A DNA stretch of 64,000 nt from Streptomyces sp. A3M-1-3 (GCF_024213665.1 NZ_JANAVP010000005.1:103927-167926); one strand, 5' to 3'. Counted from the first letter of the stretch, positions 36,680 to 48,278 are shown. Notes: generated from the letters alone by a model not told the origin. Translations and numbers: made by a program.

Positions 36680-37353
36680 TGCTGACCGGTGCTGCCCGGG
36701 TCCCCGCGGCGCTGGAGGACATCGCCCAGTCCGCGAAGCAGGAGATCGTCTCGCTGCACCCGGGCAAGGCCGTACCGCCGGAGATGGTGGAGGAGGGCCT
36801 CGCGCGCGACCGCCAAGCCCTCGCCAAGGGGCATCCGGATCCGTACGGTGCACCTGCACGCCACCGCCGGCACCCCGCACATGGCCTCCTACCTGGACGA
36901 CCTCAGGCCCTCGGCGGGCGGGTGAAGACCGCCCAGATGCTCCCGCTGCGGATGATCGCGGTCGACGGCTCGGCGGCAATGGTCCCCGCACCCGCGCCGG
37001 AGGGGCAGTTGGCGGCCCTGCTGGTGCACGGGGGGCCGCTCGCCACGGTGTTCCACCAGATCTTCGAGCACTGCTGGGTGACCTCGGCCTGCCTGCCGCT
37101 CCCCGGTTCCGAGAGTGCCGAGGGTACGAAGGCGGGCCTGGGCGACCGCGAGTCCGCCGTGCTCACCCTGCTCGCGGCCGGAGCGACCGACGAGGCGATC
37201 GCCCGCAGGCTCGGCTCCTCCGAACGCACCGTGCGCCGGATCGTGGCGGAACTCATGGAGCAGCTCGGCGCGACCAGCCGTTTCGAGGCGGGCGTCCTGG
37301 CCACCCGCAGCGGCTGGCTCGACCCCTCACCCCTCGCGGCCCGCCCGCGCTGA
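36680..37353 (+). pseudogene. LuxR-type regulator fragment with two offsetting frameshifts
   Basis: The C-terminal 60 codons are a clear LuxR helix-turn-helix (LGDRESAVLTLLAAGATDEAI, then SSERTVRRIVAELM). Upstream, a TrmB/LuxR hybrid-type sensor region is readable (EDIAQSAKQEIVSLHPG and MVEEGLARDRQAL). Between about 36830 and 36905 the homologous sequence (RTVHLHATAGTPHMASYLDDL) lies in a different frame. A +1 in a G-run and a -1 in a later G-run restore the frame without a stop. The N-terminal helix-turn-helix expected for this family is missing. Confidence 0.65.
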
Positions 37354-37394
37354 ACCGCGCCTGTCCGCCGGGTGGCGGGGGTGCGCAGGAGCCG

Positions 37395-39683
<2,289 letters not shown>

Positions 39684-39727
39684 CTATCCGCCGCGCAAAA
39701 CAGTCATACAAACGGGATCATGGAGGG

Positions 39728-40315
39728 ATGGACATCACGATTCGGCTTGCCCAGCAGCCCGACGCCGACGCATTGCTCGGCCGCAGTCCACTGGCCGCGC
39801 TGGTCGGGATGCTGCTGGATCAGCAGGTCCCCATGGAGTGGGCGTTCTCCGGCCCGTACACCATCGCCCAGCGCATGGGCGCCGACGATCTCGACGCTCA
39901 CCTCATCGCCGCCCAGGACCCGGAGGCGTTCGCCGCGCTGCTGTCGGAGAAGCCCGCCGTGCACCGCTATCCGGGCTCGATGGCCAAGCGCGTGCAGCAG
40001 CTGTGCCAGTACCTGGTCGAGCATTACGACGGCGACGCGCACGCGGTGTGGGAGGGCGTCACCAGCGGCAAGGAGCTGCTGGAGCGGCTGAAGGCGCTCC
40101 CCGGATTCGGGCAGCAGAAGGCCCAGATCTTCCTGGCCCTGCTGGGCAAGCAGTTCGGCGTACAGCCGGGCGGCTGGCGCGAGGCGGCCGGGCCGTACGG
40201 CGAGCAGGGCTCGTACCGCTCGGCCGCGGACATCACGGGCCCCGAGTCGCTGGCGAAGGTCCGGGCGTACAAGCAGGAGGCGAAGCGGGCGGCCAAGGCC
40301 GCGAAGGGGGGCTAA
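39728..40315 (+). CDS. HhH-GPD family base-excision DNA glycosylase
   Basis: 195 residues. The helix-hairpin-helix is visible at ALPGFGQQKAQIFLALLGK, preceded by the all-helical GPD-like region (LLDQQVPMEWAFSGP). Streptomyces members of this small HhH-GPD group excise damaged bases; the catalytic Asp is less obvious than in Nth/AlkA. The ATG at 39728 directly abuts GGAGGG, leaving an unusually short ribosome-binding spacing. The C-terminus is Lys/Ala-rich and ends inside a 10-base G-rich tandem repeat. Confidence 0.88.
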   Translation: MDITIRLAQQPDADALLGRSPLAALVGMLLDQQVPMEWAFSGPYTIAQRMGADDLDAHLIAAQDPEAFAALLSEKPAVHRYPGSMAKRVQQLCQYLVEHYDGDAHAVWEGVTSGKELLERLKALPGFGQQKAQIFLALLGKQFGVQPGGWREAAGPYGEQGSYRSAADITGPESLAKVRAYKQEAKRAAKAAKGG

Positions 40316-40333
40316 GGGGGGCTAAGGGGGGCC
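40304..40333. repeat. Three tandem 10-base G-rich units over a stop codon
   Basis: AAGGGGGGCT repeated at 40304, 40314 and 40324 (the last with a terminal C). The TAA of the DNA glycosylase gene lies inside it, so unit number sets the C-terminal residues. Confidence 0.9.
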
Positions 40334-40355
40334 GTGCGTGGGCAGGTCGCAGACC

Positions 40356-41294
40356 ATGAAGACAGAACTCACCGCCACCACCTCCAGCAAGGTCAACTCC
40401 GCGCTGCTGGCGGCCCGTAGAGCGGTCGGCAGTCCCACCATGGGCATGGTGCTCACCCTGCTCGTGGTCACCGACGAGGAGAACGCGTACGACGCGGTCA
40501 GGGCCGCCTCCGACGCCTCCCGCGAGCATCCCTGCCGCATCCTCGCCGTCATCAAGCGGCCCGCCCGCAGCCACCTGCGGCGGCACGTGACGCGCCTCGA
40601 CGCCGAGCTGCGGGTCGGTACGGACGCCGGCACCGGCGAGGTCGTGCTGCTGCGGCTGCACGGCGAACTCACCGACCAGGCGGGCTCCGTGGTCCTCCCG
40701 CTGCTGCTGCCGGACGCGCCCGTCGTGGCCTGGTGGCCGGTGGACGCGCCGCAGCACGTGGCCGCAGACGACCTGGGCACGCTCGCGCAGCGCCGGATCA
40801 CCGACGCGTACGCCGTCGAGGACCCGCTCGCCGAGCTCCGGGCCCGCGCCGCGTCCTACGCACCGGGTGACACCGATCTGTCCTGGACCCGGCTCACTCC
40901 GTGGCGCTCGCTGCTGGCCGCCGCCCTCGACCAGAACACGCGGAAGACCACCAAGGTGACCGGGGCGGCCGTAGAGAGCGAGGAAGGGAATCCGAGCGCC
41001 GAACTGCTGGCGCGGTGGCTGGCGGACCGGCTGGATGTGCCGGTCGAGCGGATCGTCACCGACGGCCCGGTCATCACCTGCGTACGGCTGCTGACGGAGG
41101 ACGGGGAGATCCGGGTCGACCGGCCGTACGGGGCGCTCGCCACCCTCGCCGTGCCCGGCCGGCCCGACCGCCGGGTCGCGCTCAAGATCCGTACCACCGC
41201 CGAGCTGATCGCGGAGGAGCTGCGCCGGCTCGACGCGGACGAGGTCTACGCGTCGGCGTTGCGCTCACGCCACGCGGGACCGCCGGCCCAGTGA
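40356..41294 (+). CDS. opcA: OpcA, glucose-6-phosphate dehydrogenase assembly protein (orphan copy)
   Basis: 312 residues. Typical OpcA features are VGSPTMGMVLTLLVVTDEENAYDA, LLLPDAPVVAWWPVDAP, DTDLSWTRLTPWRSLLAAALDQ and TAELIAEELRRLDADEVYASAL. OpcA modulates or assembles glucose-6-phosphate dehydrogenase in the oxidative pentose-phosphate pathway and normally lies in a zwf-opcA-pgl cluster. No zwf is present here, so this is an isolated, probably additional copy. ATG 40356 is taken; a GTG at 40338 is possible. Confidence 0.9.
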   Translation: MKTELTATTSSKVNSALLAARRAVGSPTMGMVLTLLVVTDEENAYDAVRAASDASREHPCRILAVIKRPARSHLRRHVTRLDAELRVGTDAGTGEVVLLRLHGELTDQAGSVVLPLLLPDAPVVAWWPVDAPQHVAADDLGTLAQRRITDAYAVEDPLAELRARAASYAPGDTDLSWTRLTPWRSLLAAALDQNTRKTTKVTGAAVESEEGNPSAELLARWLADRLDVPVERIVTDGPVITCVRLLTEDGEIRVDRPYGALATLAVPGRPDRRVALKIRTTAELIAEELRRLDADEVYASALRSRHAGPPAQ

Positions 41295-41333
41295 CCGCCC
41301 GTGGTGTCGTCCAGCGCCTGCGGCGGGCTGTCC

Positions 41334-42888
41334 CTAAGATCGACCGGGAGATCTCCCGCCCAGCTGGGTCCCGATCGACCGGGCCAGGGACTTGAAGACT
41401 CCGCTGCCCGCGACCTGCTCGGCGAGCGAGGCGTCCTCCTCCTCCCGCGCCCGGCCCGCCCTGCCCTCCGCCTTCGCCGTCTCCTTCGCCGCCTCCTTGG
41501 CCGCCTCCTTGGCCCGCTTGGCCTCTTGCGCCTCCTCGGCGGCCCGCACGGCCGCCTCCTCGGCCGACTGCTGCTCGGCGCTGAGCTTCTCGTACGCCGA
41601 TGCGCGGTCCACCGCCTCCGCGTACCGGGAGTAGAGCGGCGAGCCCGTGACCGCCCGGTCGAGCGCGGCCGCGTCGATCGGGCCCATCAGCGACTGCGGG
41701 GCACGCAGCCGGGTCGCGGCGACCGGGGTCGGGGCGCCCCGCTCGCTCAGCACGGTGACGACCGCCTCGCCCGTGCCGAGCTGGGTGAGCAGCTCCTCGA
41801 GGTCGTACTCCGAGTTCGGGAACGTCTTCACGGTTGCCTTCAGCGCCTTGGCGTCGTCCGGCGTGAAGGCGCGCAGCGCGTGCTGCACGCGGTTGCCGAG
41901 CTGGGCCAGCACATCGCCGGGGACGTCCTTCGGGGTCTGGGTGGCGAGGAAGATGCCGACGCCCTTGGAACGGATCAGCCGCACGGTCCGGGTGAGCGAC
42001 TGCAGGAACGCCTTGGAAGCGCCGCTGAACAGCAGATGCGCCTCGTCGAAGAAGAAGACCAGCTTGGGCCGGTCTAGGTCACCGACCTCGGGCAGGTCGT
42101 GGAAGAGATCCGCGAGCAGCCACATCAGGAAGGTGGAGAAGAGCTGCGGCTTGTCCTGCACGGCGGGCAGCTCCGGTACGGAGACCAGGCCGCGCCCGTC
42201 CGGGCCTGTCCGCAGGAACTCGCTCGTGTCGAACTCGGGCTCGCCGAAGAAGGAGCCGGCACCCTGCTGCTCGAAGGCGGTCAGCGCCCGCAGGATCACT
42301 CCTGCGGTGACCGTGGAGAGCCCGCCTATTCCCTTGAGTTCGGCCTTGCCCTCGTCCGAGACGAGGAAGGCGACGACGGCCCGCAGGTCCTTGAGGTCGA
42401 TCAGTTCCAGGCCCTTGGGGTCGGCGTAGTGGAAGATCAGCCCGAGTGACTCAGGACCGGGCCGAAGCTGGTCACGGTCGCGCGCACGGGAATGCCGGGG
42501 CCGAGGCCGCCGAGCGCGTAGAACTCGCACGGGTATCCGGTGCCATCCCACTCCTGGGCGACATCCGCGGCCCGTTCCCGGATCTTGTCGTTGACCTCGC
42601 CCGGAGCGGAGATTCCGGACACATCGCCCTTGATGTCGGCGAGGAAGACCGGCACGCCGTTGGCCGAGAGCTGCTCGGCGATCAGCTGGAGCGTATTGGT
42701 CTTTCCGGTGCCGGTGGCGCCCGCGACAAGGCCGTGACGGTTGAGCATGCCCAGCGGGATGCGGATCTGGCTCTCCGGCAGACACGTGCCGTCCAGAGCA
42801 GCGCACCCAGGTCGAGCGCGGGTCCGCCAAAGGCGTAACCTGCCGCGATCTCGGCCGCAGGGTTGGCGGAGGGCGTGGTTCCACTCAT
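41334..42888 (-). pseudogene. HerA-like ATPase (DUF853), twice frame-disrupted
   Basis: The gene begins at ATG 42888 (GGGAGCGACAT upstream) with GTTPSANPAAEIAAGYAFGG. It changes frame at about 42793 (one base lost where TGGGAC is expected) and continues as CLPESQIRIPLGMLNRHG and the Walker A GATGTGKTN. A second disruption at about 42450 removes roughly 13 codons (the usual LSKVLQLNQTQEQ segment) and shifts frame again. The last 370 codons then read cleanly with the Walker B VFFFDEAHLLF and a long Glu/Ala coiled tail. The intact family are bipolar DNA translocase-like ATPases. Confidence 0.85.
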
Positions 42889-42976
42889 ATGTCGCTCCCG
42901 TATTGGCGCTGTTTGCCACTTTTGCACCGCACCGCCATGGCTGCGCCCGGAGCCGCATGACCGGTAGGCTTTCCGT

Positions 42977-43273
42977 GTGATCTTCAAGCGCATCGGAAAC
43001 GGGCGGCCGTACCCCGACCACGGCCGGGAAAGCACCCGGCAGTGGGCGGACGTCGCGCCGCGCCCGGTCCGGCTCGACCAGTTGGTGACGACCAAGGGAC
43101 AGCTGGACCTCGAGACGCTGCTCGCCGAGGACTCCACCTTCTACGGGGACCTCTTCGCCCACGTCGTGAAGTGGCAGGGCGACCTCTACCTCGAGGACGG
43201 CCTGCACCGGGCCGTGCGCGCGGCACTCCAGCAGCGCCAGGTGCTGCACGCCCGCGTCCTCGACCTGGGCTGA
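42977..43273 (+). CDS. Conserved 98-residue actinobacterial protein (VapB/ParB-like label in some genomes)
   Basis: Highly conserved-looking small protein beginning VIFKRIGNGRPYPDHG, with LDQLVTTKGQLDLETLLAEDSTFYGDLFAHVVKW and the ParB-like GDLYLEDGLHRAVRAALQ. The GTG start is at 42977. I recall homologues being auto-annotated as VapB-type antitoxins, but no toxin gene is adjacent. The LEDGLHRA segment looks more like a ParB/Srx-type nucleotide-binding motif. Function unresolved. Divergent from the disrupted HerA-like gene. Confidence 0.8.
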   Translation: MIFKRIGNGRPYPDHGRESTRQWADVAPRPVRLDQLVTTKGQLDLETLLAEDSTFYGDLFAHVVKWQGDLYLEDGLHRAVRAALQQRQVLHARVLDLG

Positions 43274-43429
43274 GCCCCGAGCCGGGCCGAGCCTCGGTCT
43301 GGACCGAGCTGCCCGGAGGGGGCCGACCGGCCCAGCCGACACGCTGTGCGTTGAGCCTTTCGGTCGGTCCGGCCGTCATTCATTGATCATTTAGTAGGCA
43401 TCGCCAGCGGGCCGCACTACGCTGCGCCC

Positions 43430-44056
43430 ATGAGCATGCTCACTCCCCCCGGCATGGGCGGAAAGTACCGCATCACGGGCGACAAGTACCCGCGGATGCG
43501 TCGCCCCCGGCGCCGACTCGCGGCGGCGGTGACCGGGTCGGCCCTCGCGGTCGGGCTGATCGGCTGGGGAACGGCGCAGCTCATCGAGGTGTTCTCGGGC
43601 GACGGCACAAGGTCGGCGACGGTCGCCAAGGCAGCCTGCAAGCCCTCCAAGGCCTCCCCGACGCCCCCGCCCGCGTCGCAGTCGCTGCCCCGACCGGCCC
43701 AGATCAAGGTCAACGTCTACAACGCGACCCCGCGCAGCGGTCTCGCCAAGGCGGCGGCCGACGAGCTGAAGAAGCGCGGCTTCGCCATCGGCCAGGTGGG
43801 CAACGCGCCCGAGCTGTACGACAAGAAGATCGCCGGGACCGGGATACTGCTCGGCCCCCCGAAGGCCACCCAGGGCGCGTTCTCCGTACTCGGCACGCAG
43901 CTGGCCGGGGCGCAGCAGAAGATCGACGCGCGGGAGACCGGGGACGTCGACCTGATCCTGGGCACGGCGTACAAGGCGCTCAGCAAGAAGGAGGACGCCG
44001 ACCGGGCCTTGGCCGCACTGGCCAACCCCGCTCCGGCGCCCTCCCCGAAGTGCTGA
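43430..44056 (+). CDS. LytR C-terminal domain membrane protein
   Basis: 208 residues: basic cytosolic leader (PRMRRPRRR), one transmembrane helix (about 31-50), a Pro/Ser linker, then a LytR_C domain with KVNVYNATPRSGLAKAAADELKKRGFAIG and a C-terminal Ala/Pro tail. Such proteins are extracytoplasmic; LytR_C often accompanies LCP cell-wall ligase domains, but none is fused here. The gene converges on upp over a shared hairpin. Confidence 0.88.
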   Translation: MSMLTPPGMGGKYRITGDKYPRMRRPRRRLAAAVTGSALAVGLIGWGTAQLIEVFSGDGTRSATVAKAACKPSKASPTPPPASQSLPRPAQIKVNVYNATPRSGLAKAAADELKKRGFAIGQVGNAPELYDKKIAGTGILLGPPKATQGAFSVLGTQLAGAQQKIDARETGDVDLILGTAYKALSKKEDADRALAALANPAPAPSPKC

Positions 44057-44092
44057 GAAACGATTCGTCCCGCCGTCGGACCGGGCGGAGCC

Positions 44093-44127
44093 AGGGGGTG
44101 TCCGGCCGATCACGCCGGACACCCCCT
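44093..44127. terminator. Shared terminator of the LytR_C gene and upp
   Basis: Fourteen-base stem AGGGGGTGTCCGGC / GCCGGACACCCCCT with a 7-base loop between convergent genes; its distal arm overlaps the upp stop codon. Confidence 0.85.
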
Positions 44128-44761
44128 AGCCCGCGGTCCCGTACATCCGGTCTCCGGCGTCACCGAGCCCCGGCACGATGTAGCCGTGCTCGTTGAGCCG
44201 CTCGTCCACCGACGCGGTCACCACGGTCACCGGCGTGCCGGCCAGCTCGCGCTCCATGAGCTCGACGCCCTCCGGAGCCGCCAGCAGCACCACGGCGGTG
44301 ACGTCGTCCGCGCCGCGCTTGATCAGCTCGCGGATCGCGGCGACCAGCGTGCCGCCGGTGGCCAGCATCGGGTCCAGTACGTAGACCTGACGGCCGGAGA
44401 GGTCCTCCGGCATGCGCGTCGCGTACGTGGAGGCCTCCAGGGTCTCCTCGTTGCGGATCATGCCCAGGAAGCCCACCTCGGCGGTCGGCAGCAGCCGCAT
44501 CATGCCGTCGAGCATGCCCAGGCCCGCCCGCAGGATCGGCACGACGAGCGGCCGCGGGTGCGAGAGCTTCACGCCCGTCGTCGGCGTGACCGGGGTCTCG
44601 ATGTCGACCTGCTCGGTGCGCACATCCCTGGTGGCCTCGTACGCGAGCAGGGTGACCAGCTCGTCGGCGAGGCGCCGGAAGGTCGGGGAGTCAGTGCGCT
44701 TGTCGCGCAGCGTGGTGAGTTTGTGCGCCACCAGCGGGTGGTCGACGACATGGATCCGCAT
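44126..44761 (-). CDS. upp: Uracil phosphoribosyltransferase
   Basis: 211 residues, making UMP from uracil and PRPP for pyrimidine salvage. It shows [31 protein letters not shown] and the PRPP loop [13 protein letters not shown], ending in [17 protein letters not shown]. The ATG at 44761 is three codons inside the longest frame and gives the conserved start MRIHVVDHP. Confidence 0.97.
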   Translation of the reverse strand: MRIHVVDHPLVAHKLTTLRDKRTDSPTFRRLADELVTLLAYEATRDVRTEQVDIETPVTPTTGVKLSHPRPLVVPILRAGLGMLDGMMRLLPTAEVGFLGMIRNEETLEASTYATRMPEDLSGRQVYVLDPMLATGGTLVAAIRELIKRGADDVTAVVLLAAPEGVELMERELAGTPVTVVTASVDERLNEHGYIVPGLGDAGDRMYGTAG

Positions 44762-44866
44762 GGACACCACAGTAACCGGGCTCCAGGCCGCCCCGCTCTG
44801 GCATCAAACCCGCTGTTCGGGGGAAGCTGGGGTCGTACGGACCCATGCCTTGGGGTGGTGTGACCG

Positions 44867-45049
44867 ATGCCGGACCGGGAGCAGGAGCAGGAGGAACTGC
44901 AGGAGACGGACGCGGAGCGCAGAGCGCGCCGGGCCCGGTTCCTGCGGGAGCTGAACGAGGCCAAGGAACTGCGCGACCGTGTGCAGCCGAGGCGGGCGAG
45001 GGCGGCCCGGATGCGCCAGCAGATGCGGATGCGCACCTTCCGGTGGTGA
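44867..45049 (+). CDS. Small highly charged helical protein
   Basis: 60 residues, over half Glu, Arg and Gln, probably one long amphipathic helix (REQEQEELQETDAERRARRA, then RFLRELNEAKELRDRV). Coding support comes from frame, position between upp and the tadA pair, and similarity to small proteins I recall at this locus. The ribosome-binding site is weak. Function unknown. Confidence 0.55.
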   Translation: MPDREQEQEELQETDAERRARRARFLRELNEAKELRDRVQPRRARAARMRQQMRMRTFRW

Positions 45050-45235
45050 GCCGGTCCCCGGTGAATCTCGCAGGACTGTGCACGACGCACGGGCGAAGAC
45101 CTCTCGCGAAGCCGTCGTTTCTGCCACGATTCCGAGTGGGCGGGGCGCAGAACAGCCAACGGCTGCTTCTACCTCTCCCACCTCCGGCCGGGGGGACCCC
45201 CAACCGGCACGCCTATGACCAGTGGGAGAGTCACG

Positions 45236-45793
45236 GTGTACTTCGCCGCACTGCTCGCGCGCACCGAAGACGGGTGGGAAGCGAGCGACACAGAGCTCGA
45301 CGACGTCGAGACGCTGTCCGATCTGACCGACCTGGCCCGTGAGGCCACGGCCGGCGGGTCCGACGACGAAACGGTGCTCGTCTTCATCGAGCAGGAAGAC
45401 GCATGGTTCGGCATCGTCCGGGTGGACGGCGAGGAGGACCCTCGTATCTACCTCTCGGACGCTGCCGCCGCTGCCCGCAGCTCGTACGGAGAGATCCTGC
45501 TCACGGACGAACTGCTCGGGCGGGAGCCCGGGGCCGCCGAGGAGCTGGACGCCCTCGAAGAGCTCGTCGACCTCGACGGCACGGAGGACGGTGAACCGGA
45601 CGACGAGGCCGACGAGTCGGACGATGAGTCCGTCCTGTCCGGCGAGGCCGTTCCGTCCGGCCCCATCGGCGACCGCCAGATCCTCACCGACCTCGGAATG
45701 TCCGAGAAGGAGCTGCTGTCCCTCGGTACCGAGGCGCTCAGCGACATCGCCGAAGCGCTGGGCGCCGCCGAGGTCCTGGAGACCGTCCGCTAG
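45236..45793 (+). CDS. tRNA adenosine deaminase-associated protein
   Basis: 185 residues of an actinobacterial family defined by linkage to tadA. It starts VYFAALLARTEDGWEA and contains VLVFIEQEDAWFGIVRVDGEEDPRIY, a Glu/Asp-rich linker and a C-terminal helical part (TDLGMSEKELLSLG). The GTG at 45236 is preferred over ATG 45215 because GGGAG lies seven bases upstream. Its stop overlaps the tadA start by one base, so the pair is translationally coupled. Molecular role unknown. Confidence 0.9.
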   Translation: MYFAALLARTEDGWEASDTELDDVETLSDLTDLAREATAGGSDDETVLVFIEQEDAWFGIVRVDGEEDPRIYLSDAAAAARSSYGEILLTDELLGREPGAAEELDALEELVDLDGTEDGEPDDEADESDDESVLSGEAVPSGPIGDRQILTDLGMSEKELLSLGTEALSDIAEALGAAEVLETVR

Positions 45794-46263
45794 TGACCTG
45801 GCCCGACCCTGTACGTGATCCGTGGCAGGCGCCCATGCGCCTGGCCCTGGAGGAGGCGGCGCGCGCGGCGGAGGCCGGCGATGTGCCGGTCGGCGCCGTC
45901 GTGCTGGCCCCGGACGGCTCGCCGCTCGCGGCGGGCCACAACGAACGCGAGGTGACGGGCGATCCGACGGCGCACGCGGAGGTACTGGCGATCCGCCGGG
46001 CCGCCGCGGTCGTCGGCGAGTGGCGGCTGACCGGGTGCACGCTGGTGGTTACCCTGGAGCCGTGCACGATGTGCGCGGGCGCGCTCGTACAGTCGCGGGT
46101 GGAGCGGGTGGTCTACGGCGCGCCGGACGAGAAGGCGGGCGCGGCCGGCTCCCTCTGGGACGTGGTGCGCGACCGCCGGCTCAACCACCGCCCCGAGGTC
46201 GTCCGCGGGGTGCTGGAGGAGGAGTGCTCGGCGCAGCTCACCGCGTTCTTCCGGGACCGCTGA
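45793..46263 (+). CDS. tadA: tRNA-specific adenosine deaminase
   Basis: 156 residues; makes inosine at the wobble position of tRNA-Arg(ACG), whose gene is present at 57889-57961. Zinc site: TAHAEVLAIR (His and catalytic Glu) and EPCTMCAGA (two Cys). The GTG at 45793 shares a base with the preceding stop. Confidence 0.96.
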   Translation: MTWPDPVRDPWQAPMRLALEEAARAAEAGDVPVGAVVLAPDGSPLAAGHNEREVTGDPTAHAEVLAIRRAAAVVGEWRLTGCTLVVTLEPCTMCAGALVQSRVERVVYGAPDEKAGAAGSLWDVVRDRRLNHRPEVVRGVLEEECSAQLTAFFRDR

Positions 46264-46341
46264 GGCCGCGCCGACAGCGCCGGGGACACTGCGCGGATAC
46301 GGATTTCGGAGCACGGCCCCGCGTGGGCTAAGCTCTCTCTC

Positions 46342-46428
46342 GGTAGCGTGTCCGAGCGGCCTAAGGAGCACGCCTCGAAAGCGTGTGTGGGGGCAACTCC
46401 ACCGTGGGTTCAAATCCCACCGCTACCG
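46342..46428 (+). tRNA. tRNA-Ser (anticodon CGA)
   Basis: 87 bases with a long variable arm. GGTAGCG / CGCTACC, loop CTCGAAA (CGA), T-loop GTTCAAATC. CCA not encoded. Confidence 0.96.
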
Positions 46429-46444
46429 CTCTGAGCAGGACGAA

Positions 46445-46478
46445 CAGAGGCCCCGATCCACGCGGATCGGGGCCTCTG
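46445..46478 (+). terminator. Terminator of tRNA-Ser(CGA)
   Basis: Fifteen-base perfect stem CAGAGGCCCCGATCC / GGATCGGGGCCTCTG with a 4-base loop. Confidence 0.88.
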
Positions 46479-46544
46479 TCGTTTCGAACAGGACCGGATA
46501 GACTCACGCGACTTCGCACGGGGCGACCAGGAGAGGCCGTACGG

Positions 46545-46709
46545 ATGGTGCAGACGAAGAAGCTCGCGTTGTACGCCGTCGTGGTCTTCGTGCTGTACAC
46601 GATCATCACCTCTCCCGCCCAGGCCGCCGACTTCGTCCAGATAGGGTTCGAGGGCATATCGAGTGCCGCGCAGGGTGTCGGGGAGTTCATGACCGAGCTG
46701 GTGCGCTGA
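46545..46709 (+). CDS. Small single-pass membrane or secreted protein
   Basis: 54 residues: MVQTKKLALYAVVVFVLYTI forms a signal-anchor or signal peptide, followed by a possible cleavage region (SPAQAAD) and a short amphipathic tail (IGFEGISSAAQGVGEFM). GGAGAGG lies nine bases before the ATG. Too short for a family call. It resembles small Streptomyces envelope peptides at this locus. Confidence 0.65.
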   Translation: MVQTKKLALYAVVVFVLYTIITSPAQAADFVQIGFEGISSAAQGVGEFMTELVR

Positions 46710-46762
46710 GCTGGAGTGCGGCGCTGGCGCGCTGAGTCCGTACGGTCATAAGGAGTCCCCCC

Positions 46763-47056
46763 TTGATCCGCCATCTGGTCCTCTTCAAGCTCAACGAGGG
46801 CGTCGGGCGCGACGAGCCCCGCGTCGTCGCCGCCGCCCATGCCTTCGAGGAGCTCGGTGGCCTCGTCCCGGAGCTGGAGTTCTGGGAGTGCGCCTGGAAC
46901 ATCACCGACCGGCCGATCGCGTACGACTTCGCGATCAACTCCGCCGTGCGGGACGCGGAGGCGCTGAAGCGTTACATCGAACACCCGGCCCATCAGGCGG
47001 CCGCCGGACAGTGGCGCGAGTTCGCCACGTGGGTGATCGCCGACTACGAGTTCTGA
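46763..47056 (+). CDS. Dabb-family (stress-responsive alpha/beta barrel) protein
   Basis: 97 residues forming a ferredoxin-like dimeric barrel. It starts IRHLVLFKLNEGV and contains AYDFAINSAVRDAEALKRYIEHPAHQ with the conserved HPxH segment. The start is a TTG at 46763 with AAGGAG seven bases upstream. Dabb proteins range from olivetolic acid cyclase to unknowns, so the substrate is not predictable. Confidence 0.9.
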   Translation: MIRHLVLFKLNEGVGRDEPRVVAAAHAFEELGGLVPELEFWECAWNITDRPIAYDFAINSAVRDAEALKRYIEHPAHQAAAGQWREFATWVIADYEF

Positions 47057-47072
47057 GCCGCCGTCACCGCCT

Positions 47073-47097
47073 GCCCCCCACCCGCCGGGTCGGGGGC
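47073..47097 (+). terminator. Terminator after the Dabb gene
   Basis: GCCCCC / GGGGGC stem with inner ACCC / GGGT pairs, followed by TTTT. Confidence 0.75.
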
Positions 47098-47232
47098 TTT
47101 TCGCTGCTCATCCGCACAACACGGCGTTAGGCGGTGCTTGCACACAGTGCACATGTCTTGTGATGCTATGACCGCTTTTGACGGATGAGTTGACCGAGTT
47201 TGACCGACTGGGTTTAACCGTGAAGGGGTGGC

Positions 47233-48057
47233 GTGACTGTGCCGGCCAGTACTGCGCCTCAAGCGCCGCCCCAGGAAGAGGCTCCGGTCCGGAGCAGGGG
47301 CGCTGACACCCGGGCACTGACGCAGGTCCTCTTCGGGGAGCTGAAGGGCCTGGAGCCGGGCACCCAGGAGCACGCCCGGGTGCGGGGAGCGCTGATCGAG
47401 GCCAATCTGCCGCTGGTACGGTACGCCGCCGCCCGCTTCCGCAGCCGCAACGAGCCCATGGAGGACGTCGTCCAGGTGGGCACCATCGGCCTGATCAACG
47501 CGATCGACCGGTTCGACCCGGACCGCGGGGTGCAGTTCCCGACGTTCGCGATGCCCACCGTCGTCGGCGAGATCAAGCGGTACTTCCGGGACAACGTCCG
47601 GACCGTGCACGTACCCCGGCGGCTGCACGAGCTGTGGGTCCAGGTGAACGGCGCCACCGAGGACCTGACGACCGCTCACGGCCGCACGCCCACCACCGCC
47701 GAGATCGCCGAGCGGCTGCGGATCACCGAGGACGAGGTCCTCGCCTGCATCGAGGCCGGCCGCTCGTACCACGCGACCTCCCTGGAGGCGGCGCAGGAGG
47801 GGGACGGGCTGCCGGGGCTGCTGGACCGGCTGGGGTACGAGGATCCGGCGCTGGCCGGGGTGGAGCACCGGGACCTCGTACGGCATCTGCTCGTACAACT
47901 GCCCGAGCGGGAGCAGCGGATCCTGCTGCTGCGCTACTACAGCAATCTGACGCAATCGCAGATCAGCGCCGAACTCGGCGTCTCCCAGATGCATGTATCG
48001 AGGTTGCTCGCCAGAAGCTTCGCGCGGCTCAGATCCGCAAATCGGATCGAGGCGTAA
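47233..48057 (+). CDS. sigF: Sigma factor SigF (sigma-B/F family)
   Basis: 274 residues. Group 3 sigma factor with region 1.2/2 ([16 protein letters not shown], then [20 protein letters not shown]), region 2.4 ([20 protein letters not shown]), region 3 and region 4 ([39 protein letters not shown]). In Streptomyces SigF acts late in spore maturation. The sequence and tandem position upstream of sigN match SigF. The GTG at 47233 follows GAAGGGG. No anti-sigma gene is adjacent. Confidence 0.93.
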   Translation: MTVPASTAPQAPPQEEAPVRSRGADTRALTQVLFGELKGLEPGTQEHARVRGALIEANLPLVRYAAARFRSRNEPMEDVVQVGTIGLINAIDRFDPDRGVQFPTFAMPTVVGEIKRYFRDNVRTVHVPRRLHELWVQVNGATEDLTTAHGRTPTTAEIAERLRITEDEVLACIEAGRSYHATSLEAAQEGDGLPGLLDRLGYEDPALAGVEHRDLVRHLLVQLPEREQRILLLRYYSNLTQSQISAELGVSQMHVSRLLARSFARLRSANRIEA

Positions 48058-48278
48058 CCGGAACGAGTGGAGCGCGTTTCCCGCTGTTCCCGACAGAAAT
48101 CCCCCAGACCCCCTCGTTCCTGCGCAGATATGTCGACTTGGCGCTACAGCGTGTTGCCGACATGTGACATTCTGCTGGAACCGCGTTTGCCGCAGCTCCG
48201 CCTCCGGTATTCAGGTGGAGGCTGCGTTCCTCCGACGGGAGCGTCCGCCGCGACCGTCCGCGACCTCAAGGGGGTGGC

